A DNA stretch of 64,000 bases from Bisporella sp. PMI_857 (taxonomy: Eukaryota; Ascomycota; Leotiomycetes; Helotiales; Helotiaceae): contig JAJSPD010000049.1 of assembly GCA_021307315.1 (NCBI GenBank), positions 1 to 64,000 on the forward strand. The letters run 5' to 3'. This document shows positions 21,797-35,354 of the stretch, one piece after another. Each line of letters starts with the position of its first letter. Position 1 is the first letter of the stretch. The notes under the pieces are model-generated. The model saw only the letters and a list, made by a program, of their open reading frames with translations. It searched no databases and was not told the origin of the DNA. Made by a program: the position numbers and the translations under genes.

Positions 21797-24700
21797 GTAG
21801 CGTTAAGCTAGGCAGCCGTTAGTATGGTTTGCGACTCGAAGGACAAGAACCTAGAACTTACTGACGCCTAGAGCAACAAGTGTACTATTCTCTTTTGATC
21901 TGAAAAATAAAACAGGCAACAGTTGAAATGTCTGTCGCAGAGCAAAAATTGCGCGGTGTTGGGAGAAGCAAATTGGAAAGAGGAACATGGATGCATAATT
22001 TGGAGGGGGAGCTTAGGAGCGAGAGCGAGTTCAGGGAATCGTGTGGTGGCCTACCGTACTGGTTCGCATATTCCCCCCCAAAAAAAAGTCACCTACCTCA
22101 ATTCTCAGGCAAATTTTGGCCGACACCTAACACCCAATACCATCGACGTCAAGGGCGTCTTAGGCCGTATTACATCGCTGCAATACGGCTTACGGTCTGA
22201 TAGCGCGCTTGCGTCGCAGATACAGTCGATGGTTGCTCTGCCATTCCATCTTGGAGTCGGCTTGGCAGCGAAAGCGCGTTGCGAAGTTGCGTGTCCTGCT
22301 GCTTGAGTGATGACTCGACTTGAGCCAATCAGCGACCGTGGATTGGGTTCGAGTAGAGAGCAACCCGGTGTCTCGTGCGGATGATGTGATTGGGTGTGGG
22401 CGAGGTGCATGAACAACGCATAAATCCTGATCAGGCAGACTTGGAGCGGAAATTTTGACAAAAAAGACCGTCGTTTCTTTCGTCTTGCAATTGCTAAAGC
22501 CGCATCAGAGGAGGCCTTTTTATAACGGAGGGACAAGAGGCATTTATCGACTTGCCCATCGTTGGGGTCAGTGGGTAATCATGCAACACCGAGACTCTTG
22601 AAGCAAGGATGTCACTGTCGCCCGAAAGCAGCAAACATGGGCATCGACGAAGGCTGCCAATGAACGGCGAGGTGGACATTTCATGGCAATGATTGATTCG
22701 ACTTCATCGTTCTGGGTGGATGATTGCATGAGATGGGAGCAAGGACTACAAATTGGCGCCGCTGTAGTGAGACAAGTAGTTGTGATCAGGCAACAAGGGA
22801 CTCTGGCGAATAGGATTTCGTGGAGGTGCATGGTGTCAATACGATGCACCATTGAGACGGCTCAGCCTCCCATCTAACGTGTGCATTTGTCCCAACTTTG
22901 CCGTAAATTATCTTTGTTGCACGTCTGTGGGAGGCCATCAATCAACTGTAATCAAACGGTCGATTGGATATGGTCGGGAAACGGATTCAATTTATCAGGA
23001 TCAGGCCGCCATCCAGCGGTTGTGTTGGCGGTGAGGTGTAGGCACCCTTGCAGATCGATGACCGTATTACAGCAATAAGCTGTTCTCTTTGAGCAGACGA
23101 CTTTTCTTTCATGTCAATTCAGCCAATGTGCAGTCATGCTTTGACATATGGGACTGTTTGTGCTTGTGCTCGTGCTTGTGTGTCGTGTGTTGAGTGTTGT
23201 GTGTTGTATGTCGTGTTGCGTTCAACCGCATATTTTTTATAGCGTGACTGCAATAATGCCTCAAGTGAAACTTTCTTGGTTTGGCCGGTAGCGGAAAGTC
23301 TGTTTGTCGGTCTGTGTTTAGGTTAGCGGCAGCATCATCATTTATTCAGGTATTTTCTCTTCAATGGTCTTTATTAAAAGTAGAATATTCTGTTTCAAAT
23401 AAAGACTTTTGTTGTTCAAAGCAAGGCTTCTCTTCTTGGCTGGTGTAGAGTAGTAGTGGTGGTGGTGGTGGTGGTGGCAAGTGGCTGTTGATGAGCACAA
23501 TCACAAGCACAAACAATCACAAGCACAAACAATCACAAGCACAAACAATCACAAGCATGAGCTCCTTCCTCAAGTAAATCGTCGCGCAGTATAACTAAAA
23601 CAGGCAGCCACCATTATGCATCACCAGGTTGAGAGAGAATTCGCCCACCAGATGCCTCATTCTTATTTTCTTTTAAAAAAAAATTCCTTTTTTCTTTTTT
23701 CTCTTTTACACATCCATTCAATCTATCCCCTGCATCCCACCCTTTTTTTTAATCAAGCACTATTCATAATAATACCCTTATGCAGGAGCTCTTCCTAAAC
23801 ACTTGTCACATCCCTCAGCAACGTGGACTATGTGTCAACAAACCAATTTACCGATGCAAAATATGCAGTCCTTTCCATCTCATTCGCTCTACATATGGCG
23901 CCTATCTCATCATAGGCACCGTTGAGAAGATCTGCTCTGGAAAGCACACCAGCAAATCAACGGATACTAAGGCATGACCAATACTTCCCAGAGTCAGAAA
24001 CACTACTGACTACTACTTACTCACCCCATTCTGCGATGCGGCTTGTCCCCAGCTTGAGTCCTTATGTCAAGGCATCTTGCTACCTTTCCTGAGTATCCTG
24101 GGCTGAATCGTTGAACTATCCAACCTGTGCAGCATACCACTCCTCCTAGACGGAGATACCACATCTGCTTGCCGCTCAACTACGCTCAACTTTAGTTCTT
24201 TGTTTCGCCACTTTCCCTCCTTCTGCTTTGCCTCCTACTACTTTCCAATTCAACATGTCTCCTTTTCTCCTCGAAACTTTGACCTCTAAAGAGAGAACAC
24301 AATAGGGTCGATCGGTGTTATAGTTGTAAGGGGGTTGGTTAACAAAAATGGTCCAAGAACAAGCGTTTGCGGCTGGTGCAGGTACCGTCATAAGTTAGTT
24401 GGTGAGCTTCAGAGCTAGGAACATGGTTTGAAGTGGCATGTTGAAGAATAAGGTGGATGAGCTAACGCAAGCACTCAGTATGCTAGGGTATGTGGTGAAT
24501 CGATAGCTAAGAACCTCAAGGTTGGCAAGCAAGATTAGACGTCTTCATTTGATTCTGGCTGTTATCCTTTTATTTGGTAGATAAAGAACTCGCCTTAGTA
24601 TATATTTTATTCCAGGTTCATTATGCCCACAATCATACTTATTGTATCACTCTTAACTCTCTCGATTAAACTTCAATCCTCTCCATCTACATCGTTTGTT

Positions 24701-27700
24701 AAAGGTATCCAGTGTCGTTATCCTTTCACATCAGTGCAGCTATAGCACGTGTGCAGCCTGTCGAGTTCTGATTCAATGGCACACCTGACCTTCAATCCTC
24801 TCACAGCTGGCCAAACACTCTTTTCTCCTCGCAGGATCCAGTAGTCTAAATTGCTTTGCGTAGGTGTTTCAAGAAGGCGAACAAATTCTCTTGCAGCAGA
24901 CAGCTCAGGGACAAGGGTTACGGATACCACTGGGATATGTTCGCCGACTAAAAATCTTCTGATAAAGGTAATAGCCGAATGGCTATCAAGCCGTTGTAGA
25001 CGACGATGAATCCCCAACGCGATGGGCCCGAGTATTTCCCGCCCGTCCTTTCTAGCTCCAGATATCAATAATAGCAGGAACGGATCGATCTAACCGGCTC
25101 CTTCTTTAACAAACACTGCTCATGAATATTGTAGAGCTTACAAACATGTTGACATTTTTGACTCTGTTGCTATAAGCTTATGTTTTTCGTTTTTGCTTCG
25201 GAGGTAAGCTGATCCTCGCTACTGTGGATATCTACATAAAGTCTATATCCCATTCTCCCCACCCCCCACCCCCCCCTTGTCAATAATATGTGCCGGCTTT
25301 CCGTTTCTGACATTAAGGATTTGACAGGTAGCACCACGGGCACGTCCCAAGGCATATCCGTTTCATATCGGTGTCCTGGACCCCGTTGTGGCATGTGGAA
25401 AAGAACGGATCCTCATTAACCATGCTAATTTTATACTCGAGCATTTCCGATCCCTATCTCGGTTCGTTCCCCGGGATATCACAGGTGTCATTCGCTCATC
25501 CACCTAATCCGGGACTGTAAATTGTTCGAGCCTGGGCTTGCAGAAGGGGTATATATGCGAGATATTTGCTGAGGAATACCACTTAGCTCGAAGCGATGTA
25601 TCGGGAAGAATGGTTCATGGGATGCTTTTGGGGGTCTTCCGGACGGTGGGTTGGACGTCGGGCACGGATGCGGATTTTTTAATATGTGCCTCCCTACGCC
25701 GGATTTATAAAACTGATCACTTCGAATCATGACAGATAATTGAGTGTCATGTTTCGAACTACTTAGTTGTTGTCAATGCCCATGCTGTTCTTGTCTTATT
25801 CAGATGTCACAGGGTTGGCAGGTTGTTAAGCATATGTATGTATTTAACATCTTCACCAAAACATACATAGCTTGGGATAATGCTACAATACGATTCTGGG
25901 CGGATTAGCAAAGCCCAGATGTACCCAGACGTGCGGTACCTTTGTGTATATGCAATCTCAGAAATTACCTGGGCATGAAGGGAACTTGCTGGTGTGCAAG
26001 ACTTCAAAGAGGAAAATGACATTACATTCAAGGAGGTTCATGCCCCCACTAGGCAACTATGCTCACTAACACACGCCGTGTGACAGAGTGGGATCAATAT
26101 TAGAGCTGTTTTATAGGGAACCAGCTTTCCGGCCAGTCCTTATCGTCAGCTTTGATCTCTCACTCTCTGTAAGCGAGTATATACAACGTGAATACGACTT
26201 CACAACAGGTGTAGGCATTAATCTTGGATGCAAACGTAGGCATTGCGTCCTTTAAAGAAGCAGGAATTTTATCTTCTCGTGATAGTATATGTCAAAGATC
26301 AGCAGTGACCTCGCTGTATGAGTAGAACCTAAAGTAGGCCAGTGTAGTTGTTGCATGAATCGATACTAGACTTTCAAGCGAGATCTTGATGGTAGGAAAA
26401 ATTCTTGAATTCTTAGTTCTCTGTTTACAAGGTACAAATATACTAACATCCCATTATTTTACGTTTTGTTGCCAGCTTTGTTATCTTCTCCATGCTTTGT
26501 GCTTAAACACTCAAATATATGGCTTTATTTAATATTGGCCTCTTGACTGCTATTACTTCTTTACTTATGTGAGCGTAATTCCAAGAAAGAGTTGATGATA
26601 CAAATAAGCACTGGCCTGAACCTGGACGCTTCATGAATGCTGGATATAAGGTATCGAGTTTCTCGGGGCTCTTCGAACAGATAAGAAGGTTTGTTTTATA
26701 CCTTAGTCAAGAAATTTGAAAAAGACATAAATATTCACTTGTTAAAATGGGAAGTATTTAGTGCATCAATTCTCTAAACGAAGCATAGGGTTTGAATCCA
26801 ACAAGTATATAAGCTGGGAGCATTGTTCAAGAACCTGCAAGATTCTGAATGATTATAAAGGCAATTTTTGTCTTGCTTCTCTATACTATGAGCGGTTAGG
26901 AATCTTCTTGCTATTATATAATTTCGAGGCAGTGTACCGTGATTGCTATTATTTCAAGATTTGCTGTTACTTTGCCTTATGTTGTCGTTCTACTTGATTC
27001 CCATATGTTTTTGATTTTATTTGTTTTTGAAATTTACGGTAATTATGAAGCCAAAGTATGTGCTCACCAATCGAGAAATCTGATTTCAGATCGAATTTTC
27101 AGGATTCTTTGCTGAATTAGATAAGAGAGTACTTTCCAGAATCAATCGACGAGGCCGAATTCTGCCATGCTCACGTTCCTCGTGATGATGCAAGACATTA
27201 AACGAACATGCAATCTGCCTTGGGGGCTTTGCTCTAGAAGATACGCAAGTCATGCAGATGCATGTGAGTGGTTAGATACTCAAGCTTAGAAATCCAGATT
27301 TGTTCGATAGGAAAGCCATATCTGCCATGGCGATGACTTTTCTAGAAATCAAGGAAGGTATTTCCAACTTGCCTATCAATCGCTGGTGCTTTCGGAGCTT
27401 TCTTTTTCCATATCTCATATGTATGGCTCAATATTGTGGCTACAGACAATATGCGTTGCCAAGCACTCGGCAGGCTTTCTACGATCCAAAAAATGTTTGC
27501 GCACTACTTTTGCGGATCTGTTGAGGTGAATGCTCTTTCGAAGAACGGGACGGGAAGTTTTGTACCGCACGCGGCTTGGATATGAGTGGGACTTCAATGT
27601 TGTACAACCTATAGCACTTGAGATTTCTGGGAGCTGAAACATTAAAAGAACATCGGCCGCAGCCCATTTAGAAATAGAAAAGTAATCAGAGAATTGATCA

Positions 27701-27735
27701 CTCTTTGGCAAGTTTGATCGTGATTTTTATTGAAA
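21797..27735. other. 5.9-kb gene-poor, A+T-rich region
   Basis: No gene is supported. The best uncalled frame is 24718-25068 on the minus strand (116 codons, reading RRFLVGEHIPVVSVTLVPEL), with no family match or clear start. 23157-23220 is a TGTG/GTGTTG-rich stretch, (GGT)n lies at 23458-23477, and a C-rich run (CCCCACCCCCCACCCCCCCC) lies at about 25258-25278. 26400-27120 is notably A+T-rich with no long frame. This could be a decayed repeat island, but I see no transposase or reverse-transcriptase motif and no terminal repeats. Confidence 0.4.
23499..23557. repeat. 16-bp minisatellite, about 3.7 copies
   Basis: The unit AATCACAAGCACAAAC is repeated at 23499, 23515 and 23531, with a partial copy from 23547. 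All full copies are identical, so it is recent or actively homogenised. It sits next to a (GGT)n microsatellite (23458-23477). Confidence 0.9.
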
Positions 27736-28928
27736 ATGTTGCTCAGATCTGAACTTGTTGCAGCTTTTGCCTTCTTATATGCTCTCAGTTTAGCCGAGAG
27801 AGCATCCGATGTTCCTAAATCTATGATAACTCCCGCTCCTGAACTGAGAAAGAGACAAACAATAGAGCCTTACGGTTCAAGGAGCGATTTTATTGGGTAT
27901 TATGTTTTGGGCTCGGCGTGTAATAAATTTATTTCCTTCCAAAACACAGATGCTGACATTAGGCATTAGATAGCGCGAGCTACTGTTCTGGTAGTAGGTA
28001 TAGTGAGCATTATGTAACTGCCAGTAGAAACTGGTTTGGAGGATGCTGGTACACCAGAACCTATTCTGCGTTCACAAGCTGTTATGCCAATGGTCGATCT
28101 GCATATGGGATTGCAAGCTATACTTCAAATTCTTACACTAGCACATTTTACACGTCTCGATACTGGTAAGTGGTCATAACATCCAGGAGACCTGACGGGT
28201 TCGACTAAGACATGACCTATCAGTACCTATGGATGCATCAGCAACTACATAGTATACCGTTTCGACGCACTCTCCACCTCATACTTTGTGGAATGTGCAT
28301 ACAGCGGCTGGGACACAGATACATTATATCGAATGTCTTCCACCTCTCTTACCTACCCTGTACGAAGTGGTGCAAGGCTGACTACGTCTTCATCGAGTGG
28401 TTGGTGCGTCGACATCTTAGAAGATATATTGCTGACATGATTACAGCACCTCCAATTCCTCCAACACCTATTCCAACGCCTGTACCTCCAACTGAGGAGA
28501 CTACGGTTGTCCCCAGCCCAATAGAAAAATCCAAAGGACTACCTATAGGTCCTATAATAGGAGGGGTAATTGGCGGACTTGCAGTTATTGTTGCTGCTGC
28601 CGCGGTCGGAATCTGGTTCTGTCTCAAGAAGCGTAGGCATATGAACGATGCACCCGTTCACCAGCCGTTCCAAACTCAACTACCCCAGCCTCAGCAGGGA
28701 TATGGCCCATACTCTGCCCAGGAGAAAATTCCCGTCTCAGCGTCTACATCTCCTATCTCTCCGTGCATAGAGCAGCAGCAGCAGCAGTGGGCTTCGAGCC
28801 CGCCGAGGATGAGTCCATCTGGGTCACCATCACCAATTTATCATCCGCAGCCTATTCCACGGCCATATTCTTATCAGCAACCTTCGCAACAGGTTCGTAT
28901 CCAGCAGCACCCTACTCAGCTTCCATAG
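27736..28928 (+). CDS. Single-pass membrane protein with Cys-containing ectodomain (sensor-like)
   Basis: Exons are 27736-27919, 27970-28165, 28224-28399 and 28447-28928; phases close to 345 residues. Order of parts: a signal peptide (MLLRSELVAAFAFLYALSLA), then RKRQ, a possible dibasic processing site. Next is an ectodomain of about 150 residues containing GYYVLGSA, SYCSGS, NWFGGCW, FTSCYA, CISNYIVYRFDAL and YFVECAYSGW, with several cysteines likely in disulfides. A short Thr/Pro stalk follows. Then come a glycine-rich transmembrane helix (GPIIGGVIGGLAVIVAAAAV, about residues 219-245), basic stop-transfer KKRRH, and a Pro/Gln-rich cytoplasmic tail. The layout resembles fungal wall-stress sensors or adhesin-like receptors, but I do not recognise the ectodomain. 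The ATG at 27736 is used; a TTG two codons upstream is not. Confidence 0.75.
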
Positions 28929-29352
28929 CGGATGAGTCGCTGTAGGGTTTGATGATGCTGATGAAAATACACTGAAGTTTGTCTTATGAACGTTGTGAAG
29001 ATCGTTAATAATGAATGATTGTGAAATAAAAAACCAGGCTTCTGATATATTTATTCTTTAGAAAATCATCAAGCTCTTTGATTCTTCTAATCATACGCAG
29101 GGGTTGAAGTTGAGGAGCGCTGCTTGTATTGTGAATATAATTCAAAATTATTTCAAACCCTTACATTTTTTGAAAACCAAAAAGTGTTGATATCACATGT
29201 TCAGACTTGAGAACAGTATAAACTAAATGATAATGGGATTCTTTCCCCGTGACCTGATTCATCACGTGTGATCGTTACTAAGCAAGTCGCGTAAACCTGT
29301 TTCTCAGACGCCGTCGCGGTCCTTGCCTCACAGTCAAAAACTTGAATGGTCT
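28929..29352. other. Convergent 3' intergenic region
   Basis: 424 nt between the stops of two convergent genes, A+T-rich. AATAAA-like signals occur on the plus strand (GAAATAAAAAACC at about 29021). Nothing else is seen. Confidence 0.6.
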
Positions 29353-31089
29353 TCAGTATGGCCGTCCCCTACCATTTTGCGAGAACCCTTTTGGAAACAC
29401 CATGCTGCCTGGTCGTGGCTGTAAAGGCATCTGAGTTCTTCTTCCTGGAACGACAGGATCTGATGAGACATGTGTCAAGGTCATCCGTGGTTCTGTTGGG
29501 TAAGGTGCAGGTGGTTTTGCCGCAAAATGCAGGTGATGCGGCATCTCAATTGGTTGATCTGGTAGATGCCTAGTCATCGAGAACTGAGAATAAGAAGTGA
29601 TTGGAGGCGCTGGGTAGGTGTTTCTAGATTCGAGATGTCCTGGTTTGAGGGATGGTGGGATGTCTACTCGCATTTTGCTCCCAGTTGGCTTTTCGATGGA
29701 TGCTGGTTTTTGCTTGTATGCTCGATAGTCCAACATTTCCCGTTCTTTTGCCGAAATTTCGCTAGAGAGTTCTGCTGGAAACGACATTTGTGGCACTGAC
29801 ATATGTCGTGCCGAAGAGCAAGATTCCGCAGGTAATTCTACGGCGACACTTAAGTTTTCCATCTCAGCCAGGGTTTCGCTCCGGGGCCGACGCCCCATAG
29901 GTGTAAATGATTGCAGTGAAGGTATAGTAGTCGAGACTGGAATTGGATAATCTTCCCATCGGAAGTCGTTATTTGTCGAATATCTTCGTGAGCCTGCTGT
30001 TGAAGAACGTTCATTCCATAGAGGTGATAAAGTTGCACTCCCGGACGGTGGTGTCTCAGCTGGCGGTATCGGTGAGACGGGATTACAAGTAGGTGTCTCC
30101 GATCTGTCAAACGGGCTAAAGCTGTGCGATACTCTGTGCGTTGATTCTTCATTGTATGACATTGTCGAGAGCATTGATATGGATGACTTAGGCCGCACAA
30201 TCTCACCGGAAAATCTTCTGTCAGAGCTTTGCATACTGCTGTCCCCTGTAACCTTTTGCCCTGATGTCATTACCTGGGAGAGTTTTGGCCTACGTATGTC
30301 TTGCGCAGAGAACATACTATATCTAGCATGGTTTCCCAAATTTCCTTGTGTACCTGAAATGTCGGAGGCGAAGCTTAGTCGATTTTTCGTAGGCAGCTCC
30401 TCGTCGTGAGCCTGTGCTTGGCTATGCTGGTCTGCATTATGGTGTTTTGCGAATGGAGCTTCACTGTTCTCCAGGCAGTTAGATCCCTCTCTATTGCCAC
30501 CATATGACTCGTCGAGATTGACTTCCTTCGCAGTTGCTGTAGTTGTCGTCAGTGTTGGTGAGTCACTGAATGTGGGAGGCGTGCCAGTTCTGGAGAGCGG
30601 CTTGAGATTACGCAAAGAATTAAGTATGGCGAGCAGAATCTGATGGCAAGCAGTGAAGCCTGGATGCCGGTTCTCTAGAATCGAGTGTTGCTGAAGAATC
30701 CAACGAGCTCTACCAGCAAAGTTTGTTGGCTCATTACGGTCGCTATCAAAGCAGACACGCTCGACATAAAGACCAAAGTCGTTGAGTGCGGCCTTCGCAT
30801 CATGGACTCCGTCTCCCATCCATGCCAGCTTTTGTGACGAGAGGGCTGACTTTATGGACGGGTTATTGAGCAGATGCTCTGTCTCTTCTAAATCTAGTTG
30901 CAATCCCTCTGTTCCATAAATTTCGAGTTAGCATCCTTCATTGAGTTAGCTTTCGATCCAATACATACGGATTGTGCGACCAAAGATGGAGCCCTCAGAT
31001 TCCTTCTCTGAAAGTTGGATTGCAGACTCAGAAAATTTGAGCGCCGTGTCGATGGCACGAAATGTATCATCTGAAGCCAAATCAACCAT
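29353..31089 (-). CDS. Hypothetical protein with helical N-terminal domain and disordered Ser/Pro-rich tail
   Basis: Exons are 30969-31089 and 29353-30908, giving 558 residues; donor GTATGT, branch TGCTAAC, acceptor ACAG. The first 140 or so residues are predicted helical: ALKFSESAIQLSEKESEGS, then LQLDLEETEHLLNNPSIKSALSSQKLAWMGDGVHDA, GRARWILQQHSILENR and ACHQILLAILNSLRNLKPLS. This layout is reminiscent of the helical N-terminal domains placed in front of fungal NLR, kinase or lipase proteins, but I cannot assign it to a named family. The remaining 400 residues are Ser/Pro/Thr-rich, with no domain or membrane segment. The start ATG is chosen because it opens directly into the helical segment. 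Real gene, function unknown. Confidence 0.75.
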
Positions 31090-34000
31090 GCTCATAATTA
31101 TAGGACGGATCTGAGGTAATAACTATGATCATAACTTAGGAATAGGATCCGTGTAGCTCTCTCACAGCGACATGTCTAAATATATCAACACGGGTACATA
31201 TAATAAGGACAAGAGCTATGTCTTTCTGAAAGAAAGTCGGGGCAATAAAGAAGATAGAAATCTGCCCGCACTAGACACGAGCCACATTCCATCACAACAT
31301 GGCTTGTAGTACCTCGAGGGATTGGGCATATAATGCTCTTGGCGAAGCTTAGATGGCAGATTAGGCACACTAGCGAGGTATTTAGGGCATTATGCCGTGC
31401 CATTGCTTCAGCCTCACTGCGCTTTCGGCTATCAGCTCAATCATAAAACGGCCAAGAATATGGAAATGCAGACTTCCCCCGAAAGAAGACTAGTTATATT
31501 CTCTATCAGCGTATCCCGACTCTGGCTCGCCAAGTACTGGTGGTGGACATGGCACAACCTCAGATTTTGTGACGGTCTGCCGGAAAGTTGGGTCTGACCA
31601 CTGATCCTGATCAGTTGCATGTAAGCCCAGCTCCTCAGCTCGGCGCAGAATAACAACCGGAAACCATCCTGCCGTGTACAGCTGCTATTCCAATGCTGCT
31701 TATTTCCGACAACCCAGAGCTTTATGTTTGTCTGCAATGGCTTGGACAAAATCTTGCTCGGCACTGATAGAATTCCAATTTGTGGGTTTGGTGTAGCTTT
31801 CACGGCGCAATTATTGTTGGCCACTGCTATGTGCTTGTGGCATCTGGACAATTGCATTTGCAAGGGCACAGATTGGGGTCACGAGACTGACTTATACAAT
31901 TGACGCTTACCGGAGCAGGAAAAAAGGAAGCATCAGCTGGGGGAGATAATTCTTTCTATTTTTTATTATTATCGTGTACTGAAAGTCTCTCCTATTTCAA
32001 ATGCAGTTCAAGTTCTGCTGCTATTCAGCTATATCCTTCACTGGTTGTCGGACATTAAATGCTTTTGAGATCGTAATAGTGAGCCTTATATCTAAGGCAT
32101 CCAGATTAGAATTTCCCACGTGGTTACCTTAGCTAGTTGCTTTCCTTGTCTTTCTGTTCTTCATATGATAGCACATCCATATTATAGAGTCTCTATTTCA
32201 TTCTATTTGCGGGCGTACCACTTCGTCCTCTGTGATCTAGGTTCCTTATACATGCTGAGCAGTACAAGGGACCAGCAAGTGAGCCTGAACACATTCATTT
32301 GAAATGAATGTTACAAACAAAAAGATCATTAATTCATGTAGAATTTTCGTAGTATCGTCCTTGAGACAAGAATTCCTTAACCAGTCGGTAAAGTGTAAGA
32401 CTTTCGCAAGGCATTAAAGATTTTGATACGCTTTCCCCGTACGCATATGCCCCAGGATTTGCGGTTATCTTAGCTTCACTTAGTAGAGGCGGAGACATGC
32501 TACCCTCCATATTGAGCTCTTCTCAGAAGAAAGTCTGCAAATATTAAAACGGGCAACTCCAATTGGGGAGCCTGTTGCATTGGAATCCAAAATGCATTTC
32601 AGTCACGCGAATACAGAAGGCAGCCTTTGAGCTGTTTATTCTGTAGAATGAGAAAACCTTCATATTTTTCCAGGTAATCTGATCCGCAAGACCCTAAGAT
32701 ATGACATTTGAGGCAACTCCCTCGCTCGTGTAGTGTTTAATTTGAGAGTGTGTGGTCAGACGGTAAATCTGGGCACGCCAAGACTGTCAGACGTCAAGCT
32801 ATGATTGAACGTTCGAAGTGTGATGGAATACCCTTTAACAAAAACTTTTGCTTCGTCAACTAGTCTGACTGATTCTTGGCTATCTGATTGAGGAATGCTG
32901 GAGAACCATGCATTGCGGGAACTGAATACCCCCGCATAAGAGTGCAAGAGGAGACTACACTGTTGAGCTCGTTTGGGCTAAATGGCTAATCGTCGCTGCA
33001 CTTGACAGCGCTTAGGGTCGATAACCCATGTTAGATGGTCAGTAATCATTCAAGTGACCTCTTATGCCTGTTCGTTGCTTCCGCCGTCTTTTGATGATCG
33101 TCCGCCACGTATCCAAGGATTGCCCTACTACGATACCAATTGCTTTTAGGCAACCTATTCCCGAGTGTACTGCATTTGAACTTGAGCCGACCATTGTACA
33201 AGTCATCATTCTAACGAAGCCATATCATAATGTTACAAGAACATGGACGCGCTAAATATAACCTATTGGTCGCCTCGAAACAAGCGTTCAATCCCGTTTC
33301 TTTGAGAGATTCATGGCAATTCCCTATGGATCTTTCTTGTTCCAATCGGGCCTTCTGAGAGCCAACACTTTGTATTAATGACGCCGAAGCTATTTCAATA
33401 CCAACGCATCCAATTCTCTCATCGTTTTGCCCCGGATGGGGCTGACAAAGCCACTGGTGATGGAGTTTTAGGCTACAGCCAGGCAAGGCTGACTGGTTTG
33501 CATTCTTGCGCACCGTCAACACTACAGCCTCACAAGGGCGATCCCGCTTGCTAACTTGCTCTGCTCACACCTGTAACAGATTTGGAAGGGCAAGAATAAG
33601 GCAGACTTGCCAACCGTCAGCCTCGCATCCGTTTGGGGCCATCTTGTAGTTCTTGTCTCATTCCTGGTCGAGACGGTATCCTGAAACAGATATAAACACA
33701 AATGATGGCTGCCCATCAATATAAAAATCTCTGCTTGTCGAAGTATTATAGAATTTCTTCGCATGTGACACACTTAAAAGATAGTGGGTTTTGCACTTCT
33801 TTGTGTTAGCTGGCACACCCTGCGAGACGGTGTCGCCTTGGTGTTTTCCCCCACAAATATCTGAAGAAAGTAATTCTTATGAGTATCGTCAACACGTTTC
33901 TTTTTCTCGAATTCTGGGGAGCAGAATCTTCCTTTGAGCGATTGGCATATGTCTTCGGAAAGTTTGGTACCATTGATAGGTTGTTGGGCTGAAGATTGGC

Positions 34001-34626
34001 GGTTCTTCATTGCAAACCATCTGACAGGCGTGCTTTTCCTCAGATCCAGAGATGGAATACAATCTAGATTGATCTGCTCCCTGTTCGATTGGTTATTCTT
34101 TCTGTCTTTTTCTTCCGCAAGACACACGGCTGAGCAGTCACTGGACATTCTGTAGCCCACATAACAGGGGATTCTTGCTTGTGAGCCAGCTGTCAATATA
34201 CACTAGCAGCCCTATCTGTGCATTGGTTATGTATCGCTTTCTGAGCGTGATTTTGGCAGGAATAGGCGCAGATCGGGTAGACTCTTATCAAATTCTCCAG
34301 ATTTATGTAGATTAAGCAGGGTCAAGGATTATATCTCCATGCCCTGATCAACAATTGTCGAGTAGAGAAGTGGTTCGCAGCACGGCTGCTAAGCGTTTGG
34401 ATGTCGTTCGCGGTTCAGCGATTTTTGATGGTCACGCTTTATGAGAATTCCGCTTCATTAGACAAGGGAGACCCACGTCAAGGCTTCACTCCAACGAGCT
34501 GGGTTCGAACATATAGTCCTCCCGTCTACTCCGAAGTCTTTGCTGGAAGTCTGGACATAAATCTGCTGCCCGCTGCGCTATCATTCATGTGACCATAGGC
34601 GACCCCCTGCCGCCCAACTCCAGACA
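31090..34626. other. 3.5-kb region without a supported gene
   Basis: Many short frames on both strands, none over about 145 codons, with no motif or consistent splice chain. The longest are minus 31441-31869 and minus 33774-34196, neither recognisable. No repeat or RNA gene was identified. Confidence 0.4.
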
Positions 34627-35354
34627 ATGCGGGCGTCCATAACAGAAGCGGAAGCTGACGGGTGGGTGGTGGTAACAAGGTCTTATGCCAATGGATACTG
34701 CTCTGCCGAAAAAGACATTGCCTCACTCTTAGAAGCTGACGGAACCTGTATCTCTGAGGAAGATGAGGGATCGAATGTAATCGTCAAAAATAAAGAAACA
34801 GATCACATGCCAAACTACAACCAGTAAGTTCTTGTCCCTCTTTGCGAGCCCTTAAGCTGACCTGATGTAGAGACCGGCTTAACGAAAGCAAAAACCCACA
34901 CACCATCCAGGCAAACATCTCTTTCCTTCGTGGTCCGATGCTTCTCCTCCCAAGAGGCATTCCGCCTCCTTATTCAGAGGGGAATGAACCAAATTATGAA
35001 CTGTCCAAAAGTTCACCTGCATCACAGCATGACAGTAGCGAGCGGAATCCCAGTATGACACGACCACGTACCAATGGAGATCTTATGACACATTTCCAAT
35101 TGTCGCGGCTCTTCCCTCTCTCCCAGGATAAGGTTGAAGAATGGATACAAAATTGTAATTGCGCCAGTGACATCGCCTACATTGGAGAGGGATTCAAAGC
35201 TCCCACGACTTGGAACGATGACGACTTCTTTGTAGAAGTTAATCAACCACCTGAAGATAATGAACAACAGAACGCACCTCAGTCCGGTGCGGAAAACAAT
35301 CCGGCAGAACAAACAGGAAGAGGGCAAAACAGATACCTCGAGAATCCTGAATAG
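34627..35354 (+). CDS. Hypothetical protein, two exons
   Basis: Exons are 34627-34823 and 34871-35354, with donor GTAAGT and acceptor GTAG; the phase closes to 226 residues. No family is recognised. The N-terminus is acidic (ASITEAEADGWVVVTRSY, LLEADGTCISEEDEG). The centre has RGPMLLLPRGIPPPYSEGNE, and the C-terminal part contains HFQLSRLFPLSQDKVEEW and TTWNDDDFFVEVNQPPED before a Gln/Asn-rich end. It has no signal peptide or membrane helix. Evidence for a gene is the clean intron and an open frame with balanced composition. It may be lineage-restricted. Confidence 0.55.

Noticed and set aside
34490..34590. tRNA-like A and B boxes on the minus strand (TAGCGCAGCGGG and GTTCGAACCC)
   Set aside because: The T-arm and acceptor stem do not pair and the D stem is poor, so no cloverleaf can be drawn.
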